A stretch of DNA of 64,000 bases from Pogostemon cablin (GCA_023678885.1 CM042997.1:27100064-27164063); one strand, 5' to 3'; positions 34,114 to 48,074 are shown, counted from the first letter of the stretch. Made by a program: numbers and translations. Notes: a model not told the origin generated them from the letters alone.

Positions 34114-35351
34114 TGTAAGCAATTAAAATTTACGGTCCAATTAAATGGCGACACGTGGATTTTTCTGATTACATATTAATTTATTTTGGAATTTAAATAA
34201 ATTAATTCCTAAAGTAAATTAATCAATAATTTGAGCCCAATAAATTAAATGAGCTTAAATTAAATGAGGCCTGACCCAAGTCAAGTAAGCCCAAGTCAAA
34301 TGAGGCCTGACCCAAGTCAATCAAGCCCAAGTCAAATAAAGTCTGACCCAAGTCAAACAAGCCCAGACAAATTAAATCAGGCCCAAATTAGATAGGCCCA
34401 ATTATGGTTCAGTCAGGCTGAAGCCCAAGCCCGCTAAGTGAGGCCCAAAGGTGGCCTGGACCTCCTTTTTCACCTATAAAAAAGGGGTCTCCACCATTCA
34501 TTTGGACAGACACAGATAGACAGACATTCAAGCACTCGAAGACGACGCACTCGAAGAGATCGAGAACACGAGTAAAGCTCTCTCCAGATCTTCAAGCGAA
34601 GAACAAGCGAAGAACGATCTTCAAATCTTCAAAGCTTCAAGCGAAGAACGATCTTCAAATCTTCAAAGCTTCAAGCGAAGAACGTTCAAGGATCTTCAAG
34701 TCATCAAGTGATCTTCAAAGCGTCTTCAAATCTTCAAAGCTTCAAGTCTTCAAGCTCAAGATCTTCAAGTCTTCAAGCCTCCAAAGCTTCAAGCTCAAGA
34801 TCTTCAACAAGTCTTCAAGTCTTCAAGCCTCTAAAGCTTCAAGCCCAAGATCTTCAAGTCTTCAAGCCTCGAAAGCTTCAAGCTCAAGATCTCTAACAAA
34901 GCTTCAAGTCTTCAAACCTCCAAAGCTTCAAGCCTCAAAGCATCTTCAAGCTTCAAGTCAAGAACAGCTACTAATCCGGGATCAAGGCTCCAAGTCCCCC
35001 AGATCAAGTGTTCTTCGTGGAAAGCTCTCAGTCAACGTTTAATCCGAACAAAGGTTCAACGCCTCCGGGTCAACGTTCAAGACTACACACTCGAGCTCGG
35101 ACAAGCTTCGTTTGAAGATCCGACTCAACACACAAGTCAAGTCAACACAAGTTGTCAACACAGTCAGCATACACTTCGTCAAAGAAGTCAAAGTCAAGAA
35201 TCACAAGTCAAGTCAAAGCCACATTGGTTCGAGAGAAGAATCAGAGGATAGATAGAGATTGTTTCCTTAATCATCAAGTTCAATCCATCTGGATTATCAT
35301 TGTAATTCTTTTGTGTTTATTTTATTATAAATACAAAAATTTGTTATTACA
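34114..35351 (+). repeat. 3' LTR
   Basis: It has the same length and the same internal landmarks as the 5' LTR at a constant offset; I saw no base difference on reading, though I did not align every base. It ends in TTATTACA, followed by the atata duplication. Confidence 0.97.
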
Positions 35352-35402
35352 ATATATTCATATGAGAATTTATATATTATGTACTTTTAGGTCTATGTAA
35401 TT

Positions 35403-35432
35403 AGTACATAATCTCATATTATTTTAGTGTCT
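35403..35432. repeat. Right arm of a 30-bp perfect inverted repeat
   Basis: It is the exact reverse complement of 19821-19850, so the two arms bracket the retrotransposon and about 670 bp of flanking DNA. Confidence 0.7.
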
Positions 35433-37202
35433 TTATTGTTGGATTTTTTGCTACTTCTTTTTTATTATTCATTTTTTCAATAGCCTCATCTTCTTCATAC
35501 GGATGACTCGCCAACGATTGTGCCCCTCCCTACCTTTTTTTTATAGTTTCAGACTTATCATTCTATCTCGGTCAGCATTCCCCGATTGACAACAATTAAT
35601 TTGATAATTTTTGTATAATTTTTTTTAAAATTCTTGATTTTCACTCTTAACCCATTTTACAACTCGCTCATCCATTTTATTATTCTGCATGCAATTGAGA
35701 AGGACGAGAGTCGTATCAACGATATCCACGAGCTTTGTTTAGATCTCTACTTACAATGATTAATAAAGATGTTATTTTGATATTCCTATCCTTACTTATT
35801 TCTCTCCACCCTATTTTTTCTTCTTCGTTTGTTTGATGAGGATAAAAGTTATGTCAACGGTATTTGTAACATAAAAAGATAATTAAAGATATCTTCTTTC
35901 TTATGAAGTTTTTTTTAAAAAAAATTATTATGTATAGATTATATAAAATATTTTATTATATTAAAATTTATCTAATTTTTTTAAATCTATTATTTAATTT
36001 AATCATTTTATTATCTTTAATTTCTACATATTCACATTATATATTATATATTTTTTATTTATGTTTCTTGTATCAAAAGAATATATTTTATTGCATTGAC
36101 TAAATTTGCGGGAATCGAAGATAAATGGAGAATTTTAATTTGTAATAAATTTAGTGTTGACTAAATTTGCAGGAGAATTTTAATTTGTAATGAATTTAGG
36201 ATAAGCTAAAATTTTGTTGTATTATTATCCTAATAAAATTAATATGAAATATTTTCATTATAGGACCTAAAAGATAGGTAAACTATCAATAAGGGACTTA
36301 AAAGATTTTTGCTATCAATTCAGGACTCGAAAGATATGAAATTATCTATTCATAGTGTTAGGATGGTCATTCAAATATTATGCTTAGTGGTTTAATTGAA
36401 TCATTGATTGCATGAGATGACTATGTTAAGTATGTGGGAAGTTTGGCCATAACCTTCATGTGCTTAGAACCTCATAATAGGACATTATTGATAATTACTT
36501 GTGAAAGTGTTTGATATGATGAGGGGAACCAAGTCAATTTTCACTTGACCTTATAAAGGGAATACTAGGAAAACGTCACTACCTACTAGAGAAAATTCTT
36601 CATGATAATATCTCTATACTGGTATATTAATATCCGTAAGTACCTATAGGAAGAGTGAGGATTGGAGACGCTCTTTGAGTGCCATTAATATCATAACATG
36701 AAACCATTAATGCATGTGTATATGTGAGTATACATGAGCCTTTTCCATGAGTGTTGCTTGCCTTGCATACTTCTTAGATTGTTCACCTTCACCCATCATC
36801 CATCTCATTTGTACATGTTCTATCTTTAATTACTTTCTTAGTTGTTAGTTTTAGTTAAACAACCCCCTCATTTATCGATTCGTCCTTCTAGAGTGAAGCA
36901 CTTCTCAAACACGGCTACCCACTTTCGCCCTTGGGTTCGATATTATATAAATTTTGCACTTGGTCGCTTACGTGCTACACTCGATAGAGTACACTTGCTC
37001 TAAATCAATTTAACCAAAATTGAAACCAAGTTCAATTGTATTTAAATTTTGGAGACTATATTGAGATTATGATGAAAATACTACGGAAATCCTATAAACT
37101 TATTTATTTTAGAGGTTGGTAATTCCATGAGAGCTATTATAAGAGTTATTCATTTAAGAAACATATTCGATTACATAAAAAATAGTAGAGACAAATAGGT
37201 GA

Positions 37203-37549
37203 TGTTTGTTTTGGGGTTTTGTGGAGTTTGAAAATCATGAATAGTGATGTTATGTTTGTTTTGGGTTTTTGATATGGTAGGTTTTAATTTTATGTCAAAT
37301 AGATGTGTTAGAATGTATTAATTTATGTAAAAAAATGAGAGAAGAGAGATAAAGAAGATATGTGTATTAATTGAGGAGAGAGAATATATATAAGTATATA
37401 TATGGGTATTTTTGTATTAATTAATTTATGTAACAAAAAAATATGAGAGAGGAGAGACAATGTATATCGGTATATATAGGAGTGATTTTTAAAATATAGG
37501 TGTGAAATTTGAATTTCAATTCCGGGGTTTTAAACCCGGAAACAAACAT
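37203..37549. mobile_element. MITE in a locally duplicated target
   Basis: The ends tgtttgttttggggtttt and ...aaacccggaaacaaaca are inverted. The flanks taggtga and tagtga may be an imperfect target duplication. A second copy of the flanking sequence (agtagagacaaatagtgaata, about 37619-37640) lacks the insert and so looks like an empty site. Confidence 0.6.
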
Positions 37550-38040
37550 AGTGAATATACTTTATTAGTACTTCCTGAAATTATTCATCCAATAAACAGA
37601 TTTGATTACACAAAAAAGTAGTAGAGACAAATAGTGAATATATTTTATTATTACTCCCTGAAAAATAGAGTGAGTATTTGAGTTATGATAGTATTTGTAA
37701 AGATGTAGGAAAAAATCTGACATTAATATAATTAATTAGGGACTTTGAACTTTTAAGTCATTAGCCTAAGATAAATATTGGTATTTCGACAATGTTTTTA
37801 AAAAATATAAATTAGAAGTTATGTAATGATAAGAAATTCATCATAATAAATTTGATGCCTACATAATTGGTGCTTATATAATTTTTAGTATATTTAATTA
37901 AGAAATTATTATAAATATTTATTTTTATTTTTAAGATACTCATCATGTCTTATAAAATTATATAATTTAATTAGTTATTATTTTCCTTTATATATATTTT
38001 AAATATATTTATAATAAATTATCTTATATAAAAAAAGATC

Positions 38041-38067
38041 CCGTGCATTGCACGGACTCTATACTAG
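38041..38067 (+). mobile_element. Helitron 3' terminus
   Basis: The short hairpin ccgtgca-t-tgcacgg is followed by actctatactag and then T, matching the Helitron 3' end (hairpin near a terminal CTRR, insertion before T). The AT-rich sequence before it fits, but the 5' end was not found. Confidence 0.65.
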
Positions 38068-39166
38068 TGATTGATATATAAAAAGTGATATTTGATCGAG
38101 ATTAAATGAAATAATCTCGTTCAAAATTTTGCCTAAAAACGTTTATCAAAATTTCAAAAGTCTTCCCGAAATGTCTGAATAAAAGTAGCATAATAATACT
38201 TGAACGGCAGAAACATTGAAAATTTTGATGATAATTAATTGTAAAGAATGTTTAATAAGACAAGATCTAGTCAATTAATTAAGAAAAATAATAATAATAA
38301 AGAATTAATTAAGTTTGAATGCATGCAATTATGATCCAAATTAAGGAGAATTAAATAGAGTGTGCATAGCAGAAAAAAGGGACGCAAGTGTGTGAATTCT
38401 ACAAAGGCAGCTGAGTTAAAATGAAACCCTAATTTGCACGTAATTAAATATCATAATCATTATTAACTGGCAAATTAATTAGTAATGTAATTACTCATGC
38501 GCTGTCGTTTTAAGGGAGTTGACTTTCAACAGTCCATTCAAAAATGTCGAAATTGTGGATGACTAAAACACCATTAGTTGATTCTTCTAGAAAAAGAAAA
38601 TAAAGGAAGAAAAAAAAAAGAAATAGAAAGAATGTCGTTAGTAGTTACCTTTCACATATTTCAAAAGTATAAAATAAACCAAATTAACTTGGAAATTTGA
38701 GGAAAAATCAGGGCTTATTGTAAGCCTCAGTGATAATTTTTGTGAGATGTATAAAAAATAATGGTGTAGTGAACTATTCCCTTATAAGTGATGAAGTAGT
38801 ATAAATGAAAAGTAGTAATATTTTTTATAATATAAAATAATAGTAACTAATTATAAAAGTGTAAAATGATATGTGAAAGAGAGTCTCACACAAAACTTGT
38901 TTAAAAATTAAATACTTACATATTTTCTGTTGGGTAGGTCTTGCGTGAGACCGTGAAACCATTTTTTCACATTTTAAAATAATTATCACTTTCACTATAA
39001 AACGTTATCACTTTCGCTATAAAAATGTTATCACTTTTCATTAATTTATTATTACATCACTTTATAAAAGTTATTACTCTCTGACCATTTTATTTAAGTC
39101 TTTATGTGAGACGATCTCACACGAATTTTTGTCTTTTCTGTCCCGCTACTTTAAAAATACTTGCAA
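38068..39166. other. AT-rich spacer between Helitron ends
   Basis: It holds an inverted-repeat MITE-like block at about 38933-39125 (cttgcgtgagacc / gtgagacgatctcacac), related to 14462-14713. No coding sequence is seen. Confidence 0.45.
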
Positions 39167-41283
39167 TCTTTATATATAATAAAACACACTTTAAAAGTCA
39201 AAATTGAACCATTTTTAATATATACCATTGATTTTGATTACTAAACTTTTTTTAATCTTATTCATTCATTACATTATTCAATCTCATCCATTCATCAAAA
39301 TTATAATATTAGATTTTGACCATTGATTTTTTTATCATAATAATGATACCTTATTTAATTTAAAATGATGCTTTATTTAAAATGATTCCTTATATGTGTT
39401 ATTTAAAATGATTCTTTATATGTGCTTAATATTATTTTTTTATTAAATATAATACACAACTACTACTAATTTTAATAAATTTTTAATGTATATCTTTGAT
39501 TACTAAACCTTTTTTAATCTCATCCGTTCATTACATTATTCAATCTCATCCATTCATCACAATTATGATATTAGATTTTGGCCATTAATTTTTTGATCAT
39601 AATAATGATTCCTTATATATATTTTTTAAAATGATTCCTTATATGTGTGCTTAATATTAATTTTTTTATTAAATATAATAAGGAGTACATAACTACTACT
39701 AATTTTAATTATTTCAAATTATAATGCTAATTACTCCTAAACAATTTGAATTAATTTTTTCAAATTGTTAATTATTCCTAAACAATTTGAATTAATTTTT
39801 AATTATATGGTTTAGGGTTTAAGTTAATATTATTTAATTATTATAATAACTTATAAAATTAATTTAAATATATTATATTGATTTAGGGTTTAGGGACATT
39901 GTTTTATAGGTTTAGGATTTATTGTAATATTATTCAATTATTATTATAATAACTTATAAAATTAGGGTTTAGGTCATATTTTTTGTAATAGAATTATATT
40001 ATATTTATTTTATATTTAATAAGTTCATTTAAAATATTAATTTTAATCAATAAAAAATACTTTAAAAATAGTATTAAATGGATATGAGTAATTTACGAGT
40101 ATTTTTTTTATGCACCGATATCCTATCCATAGACCGACTAATTCGGGAGAGGCCAGAATCCATCGTCCACTAAAAGACTTTGGGACGAATACAAATATTA
40201 TAATAAATTTTTAAAATATCAAAATTTTAATGATATTTATTTATACACGGGTATGAGTATTATGAAATAAGAAAGTATCTTATATAATTAATAAACATCC
40301 TAAAAAAACGAGTACGAGTAGTTCAAAAAAATATCATTAGAATTTAAAATTAAAATAAAAAAATTATAATATTTTTGTATTCAATATGCACTACGATAAA
40401 CATGCTGATTGATGTCTATTTCACCAGCCAGTGGATGTTGAAGCCACTAATGTTAAAAGTAGGCGCTGATAGACATCAGTTTTTTAGTCATAAGCATATA
40501 AATACATTATAAATATATATTAATAATTATAATTTTCATGGGTAGTTCAAAAAAATATCATTAGAATTTGAATTGTGTACGTGTATGAATCAGGTATCCA
40601 CAAATATTAAAATTATACAAAATATTTTATCTATATTATATAATATGTTATGAAATAATTATATAATTAATTATACAACTACCTAATATGATATTACATA
40701 AAATTGTATGATTTAATATTTATCAGCAGTGAAATGACGACTTTACCCCTGTGATTTATGGTATACTTTTTTCCAGTAGTTTAGGGCATAATGTCTCTCG
40801 AGGATTTAATATTTATCGGCAGGGTTTAGCGTTTGTTCCAATTGTAACATTATGACTTTACCCATGTGGTTTATGGTATACTATTATCCAGTAGTTTAGG
40901 GCATACTGTACTCCGAGCGTTTACCATTTATCGATAGGGAATAGTGTTTGTTCAAAGGGTGAAATTAATATTTTATCCCAATGGTTTTTGATATACTGTA
41001 CCCCAAAAGTCTACATATCATATATTATGGAGAGAGTATATTATAACAAAAAAATTAAAGTAAATTTTAAGTTAAGAGCTATTTATTTGACAAAATCTCT
41101 GACCATGCAACACACGACACTATTTTTTGGATAATCTTACTGCTGCATGGGACGGTATTACTAGGCTTCTCCTTCGGGTAGAGATATAATGATTTATCCA
41201 AAAGTCATGATTTACATTTCTCTTTCGAATTTAAATAACATCAAAATACCTTTATCCCGTGCAACGCACGGTACAAACGCTAG
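39167..41283 (+). mobile_element. Non-autonomous Helitron
   Basis: The 5' end TCTTTATATATAATAAAACA follows an A at 39166. The 3' end has the hairpin ccgtgc-aac-gcacgg, then tacaaacgCTAG, followed by T at 41284. These are the TC and CTRR ends with A/T insertion expected for Helitrons. The 2117 bp hold no replicase/helicase frame, so it needs a helper. It contains a diverged tandem repeat (40711-41010). Confidence 0.7.
40711..41010. repeat. Diverged tandem repeat inside the Helitron
   Basis: Two clear copies and one weaker copy of a block of about 92-117 bp share ttatggtatac, ccagtagtttagggcata and atttatcggcaggg. Starts are near 40711, 40803 and 40920. Confidence 0.75.
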
Positions 41284-42011
41284 TTTAATAAATAAATAAA
41301 TAGATAAGATACATAAATTAACCAAACGGAGGGAATATGAAATACTTCATTTGTACACCCAAAAATATCTCATTACTTTTTTTTTTTTTTACAGAACCGA
41401 CATCATCCGTTTATCTAAAAAGGGTGTATTTGTTTGGGTTTTTTTTTACATGAATTAACGAATTATTATTTTATATATTTTTTTGTACAACAATATTTTA
41501 TGTGTAATTAAAAGTTATGTTATGCTATTAATACACATTATTCTATTTTTGTGATAAATATTACACACAGCTTATTACTTAATTTTATTTATGTACAGTG
41601 TTTTAAGGGCATGCATGAATCGATTTCTTCTATTCTGATTTGGGCTTAATGGTTATTCTTATTTTTTTCCTAATCTATATTGATGTGTTATATTTCAGGC
41701 ACTATAAAACAAAAGATGGCCAATATTAGTGAGTTTCAGTTTACTTTAATATTTCTCTTCTTGGGCTTGGGCTCATTGGGCCGCCATGATGTTATCAATA
41801 AATAATTTGAAGACCTTAATAATTTATAATAACCGATTATTTATAGATGTGAAAATACAGGACAGTTATTCATACCCCATAACTAAAATATTTTTAATTA
41901 AAAAGAAATAAATAACTTTATAAAAACTATATAATTGTATAGTGGAGTAAATTATTCCTCACTCTACATTCTTTTTAATTTTTTAAAATTAATTGTATTA
42001 TTATAAACTGT

Positions 42012-42185
42012 GGCTGTGTATTTTAGTTTAATTATTTATATGTTTCTTCATCTAATTTTATTATTTACAATTTAATTTTATTATCTTAGTTCTAATATAT
42101 ATTTATCTGTGACATAGTATAAATAAAGATTAAATTTAAAATATAATAGTATGATGTTGATCACAAGCACCACTTAAAACATACA
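42012..42185 (+). repeat. Dispersed repeat, copy 1 of 3
   Basis: It starts tgtgtattttagtttaatta and ends near gatcacaag...cttaaaacat. The other copies are at 46985-47165 and 48075-48245, all in the same orientation. Confidence 0.7.
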
Positions 42186-42664
42186 GTAACTCTATTTTAA
42201 AACTACATTCTCATGCATGACAAACTATTTATTATAAGAAACTCACAATATAGTAAAATTTTAAATATATTGGTTAACTAGAGTAATAATTTATCATTTA
42301 TAAAAGTAACATTTTACCATATAAAAGTGTAATTTTAATTGGAGTAGAGGAACCTACTGCACCTCTATTCTTTAATTTAAATTGTTATTGTTAAATAAAA
42401 TGTCAACATAGGACCCTTTTGTATTGAGTTTAAAAAAATTATATACATTTATATTCGAAGCATATATAATTAAAAGTTGTGAAATTCCAAAAATTCTGAA
42501 ACAAACACGTTAAAAACAATAGATAGTTTTGTTTGTTTTTAATTTATTATTAGTGCACGTTTAAGATTATCTATTCCATTATTAGTTTTAGTTGAGATTT
42601 AGTAAAATTTGATTACATAAAAATCTTGCATACTTATTACACATGACATTCTATTATTTCACAC

Positions 42665-42893
42665 ACATTACTCATAATCTTACATATTAATTTGACATAA
42701 AGTAAACATATATTTGGATTTAGTCACATTACTCATAATCTTACACATTAATTTTACATAAAGTAAACATTACTCATAATCTTACATATTAAATTGACAT
42801 AAAGTAAACATATATTGGACTTAGTCACATTACTCATAATCTTATGCATTAATTTTACATAAAGTAAACATATATTTGGATTTACTAAATCCA
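42665..42893. repeat. Tandem repeat with an acattactcataatctta core
   Basis: Four copies of a unit of about 50-65 bp contain cattactcataatctta, attaattttacataaagtaa and acatatatttggattta. Copies differ in the tail, which is missing in the second. Confidence 0.85.
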
Positions 42894-45692
42894 ACTAATC
42901 TACTTACACCCAAAACAAATGGATAAAAATCTCAACAAATAAACTAGTAAAACGACATCGTCCCCACACCCATGTTACTAGGTTGACATGCCCACTAAAC
43001 ACCCATTGATTATGCTTGTTTACAACTGCAAAGATAAATGTGTGTTATGGAATATTGCAGTATAACTAAGCAACCCCTCTTTCTATTACAACACAACACA
43101 ATAATTTAATACATTAAAACCATGATTTGAATCAAAAAGAGAAACATTACAAATGATTGAATTAAGAAATCTATAAACATCCTCAAATTATTTCATTATT
43201 CAAAACGTCGTTCATTGCAAGCCAATGTTTCCTAGTTTAATCAATACACCACTCTTTATCCCATTGCTCAATTTTATAGCTAAATTTAATGTTAGACCTT
43301 TTTTTTTTTACCATCTCAATATTTTTCCTTCATAAATTACTTTTTACTATGCTTTTATGGAATTCATTACAAAAAATTTCTTTCAATTTTAGACTTGTAA
43401 GATGAATTAACTATCTTTTTTTAGTTCTGTCAAAAAAAAAACTATCTTTTTTTAGTTTTTACAATTTATTTCAAATAAAATATCATTCAAGGCATAAAAT
43501 TATAATTTATGAACGGATTACTATATTATTTTTGGCCAAATGTAAATAATATTGCTGGCATAAGTTTCTAGAATAAGTGTAAATAATATTACTTGCATAA
43601 GTTTTTGTAGATTGGTGGTAATTTAATTTAATATTAAATAATTATATATCCATTTAAACTTTTAGATGATTAACCATTTAACCTACAGTATTGTAAAAGA
43701 AAATTAAAAAAAGTAGTCACCTGTTACCTGTAGAAGAATTTCTCTGATTAAATAGAAATATTTAGATGAAAGTAGTCACATATAACATTAATGAATTTAA
43801 ATGTCCATATTATACATTTATATATTATAGTAAATGTTTATTTATTAATTTATCCTTTATCAAAAAAACTCTAAACCCTAAAATTAGGATTAATTACTTC
43901 AAGATACACACTTTGTACCCCTAATTACTATTAGATATATTGATTTAAAATAATAATTATTATATACAAAACATTAAAGTAAAATACCAAATATACTCCT
44001 AAACCCATACACCTTTAAACCACAAACCCCACCCACCACCGGACCACCTGCCGGACCGCCGGCCGGTCGCCGGAGCACTGCCGGACCGCCGCCACTGCCG
44101 CGGGAGTTCCGCCGGACCACCACGTTTTTTTGCTGCACACACTTTTTTTTGTTGCACATATTTTTTTCTACTGCACACACTTTGCTACACACGAACACTT
44201 GCTGCACACAACATTTATGTGCAGCACATTTGTAAGGGTAATATTAGAATATCACTATATATTTTTGTAATTAGTAGTAATACTTTTGTATGTTTGTATC
44301 TCATAGTAATTAATGATTTTTTTATGTATATAGTAGTAATCTCCCCAAAAATTATAAACTCTAACTCTTAAAATCATTTACTCTAAACCATAATACCCTA
44401 ATAAACCACATGACTAAATATCGCTAAACCATAATACCCTAAATCATAATTTTTATAAAACTCTGGATGTTCAGAATATGGACAAACATCATAAAAGCAC
44501 ACCTAATTTTTTAGTTTTTGGTATCAAATTTCATAGTTGTAAGAATGTTTCCCATTTTTTTAGAAAATTATGAGTAACTCTATTAACCATTATTGTTAAC
44601 AAAAATAATATTTATTTTGCCGTTTGAGGAAAAAAAAATAAAAAACCAATTAATTGTTTCGTTTTTCATGTGGTCACAAAATTAATACAAAATAAAACAT
44701 AATTGGAAGCTAAGTAATGGAGTGCGTAAGATCTAAGTAAGGCACATCCTAGATTTTAGGAAACTCAAATCCAGACATAATCATCCCCCCATATCTAGAA
44801 TTCACACAATTATTTCTCTTTTTACAACTATCATTCAATCCTTAAGAAATCAATTTCAATAATTTTATAAAAAATTCTCTTATATTTTTATTTATTTGCA
44901 CATCAATTTCTATCATTTTTCAAGGAGTTACAAAACTATAAAATTAACGTATAAAAAAAAACACAACCACAAACACTTGTTGTGTAAACATTCGTTCATA
45001 TATAAACCTTGTTATCCTTTAGTACATGAAAAATTACTATTTAAATACATAAATTATTACTCTTATAAATTAAAAAAATAACTCTTCAAATTTTTGTGAA
45101 CCTTAATTTATCGATTACTCATTAGTACATGAAAAATTATTATTTAGAAACATGAATTATTACTCATTTGTGTAAAAAATATTATTTTTCAAAGAGTAAT
45201 TTTCATATACTACTAAATAGTAATTTTAAAAAATGAGGTTTAATGTAAATCAGATTTATCTGAACTCACTCAAAAAAGAAAATAAATATAAATCTTCTAA
45301 GGACAAATTCCACTATGCACTCGGATCATGAAACATTGCAATTAACATCGGAAATTTATACATTAAGAAATAAAAACTTATACAATATGTTTGTGAATTT
45401 TTTATTAGTTTTATGAAAAAATTATATAATTATTGAAAAATAAATACACATTATTGAATAAAAATTAATGTACGTACTACATGAGTGTACGCGTATATTC
45501 AAATGTTCATAATATTATCTCATTTCTAAAAGTAAATTTGAATTCTAGAAAATTAAATGTGATATCATCCCAATATTTTTCTAAAAATAATACCAATAAT
45601 AAATAATAAGAGGAGGAGGAAACATGGGTTGGTTGTGATTGGTATATTGAGACAAAAAGATAGCGTTTGTTATGACAAGGCATGTGATTGTA

Positions 45693-45957
45693 CTCCCTCC
45701 GTCCCAAAGATATTGACACACTTTCCTTTTTGGGTTGTCCCACAACAACTGACATATTTCCTTTTTAAGGATATGGGACTCACACGAAACCAATTTATTT
45801 ATTTACATGGACCCACACACACATCACACTCACCACTAATACAACTACCCACTACACATTAAATATTATTTCTCTCACTTCACTTTACATTAAATTATTA
45901 TACTCCTTAATCTCCGTGCCCAAAAAAAATGTGTCAATTGTTTTGGGACGGAGGGAG
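45693..45957. mobile_element. Stowaway MITE
   Basis: The 265-bp element begins ctccctccgtcccaaa and ends ttttgggacggagggag, flanked by TA on both sides. The perfect terminal repeats suggest a fairly recent copy. Frames crossing it are not genes. Confidence 0.9.
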
Positions 45958-46984
45958 TATAAGATAAGAAGGAAGGAAAAATTAATTTAAAAAGAAAAAA
46001 AACTTAGAGAGAGAAGAGCAACAACCACAACAATAATAAGTGGAGTTTTGACGATAATAAAGAGGTATTTACGGCATAATTTAATCCCACTGTAATTCTG
46101 CTACTGTACCATCTTTTTACAGCTCACACCAACATTATGGTGGCTGCTGTGTTTAATTGGATTTGATTGATTCTAATTAAAGTGTTCCCTTTTCTGCTGT
46201 TCTTCCTTCCTTATTAATCACACATTTGACCCTCACTCTTATTCATTCAATGCCACTTTTGACCTCTTATATTTTATTCACCCACATCACCCTTTACAAA
46301 TTTACATATCATTTAAAAATAAATAAACATTTAATTAATGAAAATAATAAGTATTCTATCAATTATTTTTACAACCTAATATTTTTACTGAAAAATAATA
46401 ATTAATTAAGAGAAAATTTCTTAAAAATAAATTTACAATGATATGATATAAATATTGCACTTCAAATTATTAGTGCATACACATATTCTTAACCATAGTG
46501 ATATTTTAATCTATTAAAATTGATAATAGTTTACATAAATTTATTTATAAACAATCGGTGAGATAAATAAAAAATTAAATACGCTACTCTCATCCGAGTA
46601 ATCCCCATCTAATTAGAGCCCAACAACAACTTTCCTCTATCTTTAATCTTAGTAATCAGTCCCAACAACTTATCTCTATTTTCAATCCAACATAGTATTG
46701 TATGCCAGACAGAAAGCTTGGTTAAAGCATTCCAAACAAACAGAAAGCACCTCTATCTGTAAACTAGAAAATCCGCTAAATTTGTTAATATAGTGTGTAG
46801 TATCCTTCCAAATCATTCTCATCCAAGTATTCCCATCTAATTAGAGCATTTGGCTTAGCTTTACCTCCAATAAATCCTCCATAATTATCAATATAGTGTT
46901 GAGTATCCTTCCAAGATAACCATACGGCTTAGATGCCCATACACCATAGAAAACCCACTTGGGTATTTTAGTTTAATTAGGTTG

Positions 46985-47165
46985 CGGTTGCTGTGTATTT
47001 TAGTTTAATTATTTATATATTTTTTCATCTAATTTTATTATTAACATTTAATTTTATTATTTTAGTTTTAATATGTATTTATCTATGAAAAGTATAAATA
47101 AAGATTAAAATTTAAAATAAAATAGCATGATGTGGATCACAAGTTCCGCTTAAAACATTTTGACA
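46985..47165 (+). repeat. Dispersed repeat, copy 2 of 3
   Basis: Closely similar to 42012-42185 (ctgtgtattttagtttaatt ... gatcacaagttccgcttaaa). Confidence 0.7.
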
Positions 47166-48074
47166 AGATTTCGTGGAATTTATTGCCCATATTTAATACT
47201 CCACTAATTCTTATTGGAAAAATAAGAAGATATAAGTATATATTATTATGTATTAGTATCACGTACAATATCATATTGAAATTCTAGACATATTAATTGT
47301 CAATAATTAAAATATTTTTATAGTACAAGTAAATACTGTATACAAAAATTTCTTATTAAATCATTTTTATCACTACAGTTAACCTCATATTTTAATATTT
47401 AATTTTTGAAAAAATAAGGAAAGATGAACTTACATAATTAATCAAGAAAGAATTATAAAGTGTTTTCAGCATTATTAAATTACTTGAGGATCAATCAATC
47501 AAGCAAGAATCATTCTGATTCCAACAACAGTTAAAAAAAATCAAAATCACATAAAATTAAGCTGCAAACAAATTAAGATACAAATACATATCTTAAAAAA
47601 AAATCACATTACATAAATTAAGCTGTAAATAAATTAAAATACAAACGTAGATAATTTAGAATAAATTTTATATGTTATATACTATTAAATGAATAATTAA
47701 AAATCTAAATAAGATGTTCCACCAGGCGTCTACCCTCATCCAAGTATTCTCATCTAATTAGAGCAACTCCAATCCGCTTGATGACCGCATTACAACTTAC
47801 AAGCACACATGAAACTGTTAGTTGATTGTGCAGAAAACCGAGTACCCGCTAAGCCCAGTAGTAAATGACACACCACAAACCCCGCGTATACCGCTACATA
47901 AACTTAGATGGCGTCAAGCACATAAATCCTCTCAAAATAAACCCACCAGATGGCGTGAGGCACATAAAACCCGCATGGTGTGGGGTGTACAGTTCCCCAT
48001 TCTACTTTTTTTTTATTTTATTTTTTAATTTTTATATTTTTTTAAAATTAATTTTATTATTATAAAATGTGACT

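Larger units (their letters stand above)
20410..35351 (+). mobile_element. Complete Ty3/gypsy LTR retrotransposon, Tat type, with an antisense PMD gene
   Basis: This 14,942-bp element has TG...CA LTRs at 20410-21647 and 34114-35351, each 1238 bp. The 5-bp target duplication is atata (20405-20409 and 35352-35356). In order it contains a primer site, gag-protease, RT-RNaseH-integrase, a tandem-repeat zone, a two-exon gene on the opposite strand, a GC-rich zone and a polypurine tract. An extra RNase H after RT, the DGGS protease and integrase without a chromodomain point to the Tat lineage. All main frames are open and the LTRs show no length difference, so the insertion looks recent. Confidence 0.93.
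35352..38040. other. Gene-free AT-rich region right of the LTR retrotransposon
   Basis: It contains the right arm of the 30-bp inverted repeat (35403-35432), a block related to the 3543-3830 repeat (36265-36345), a possible retrotransposon remnant (about 36357-36990), and a MITE in a locally duplicated target (37203-37549). No gene is supported; the frame at 35903-36103 is AT-rich chance. Confidence 0.55.
41284..45692. other. Gene-free AT-rich region
   Basis: It contains one copy of a dispersed repeat (42012-42185), a tandem repeat (42665-42893) and a small GC-rich spot (about 44030-44125) followed by repeated ttgctgcacacac motifs. The minus-strand frame at 43974-44207 is low complexity and not a convincing gene. 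Confidence 0.55.

Noticed and set aside
36357..36990. Possible solo LTR or retrotransposon leader (tgttagga ... gtgctaca)
   Set aside because: The text near gggttcgatattatataa resembles retrotransposon DNA, but no matching target duplication or second LTR was found.
43974..44207. Minus-strand frame rich in Gly and Pro
   Set aside because: Low complexity, sitting on a CCG-rich spot and ttgctgcacac repeats, with no conserved domain.
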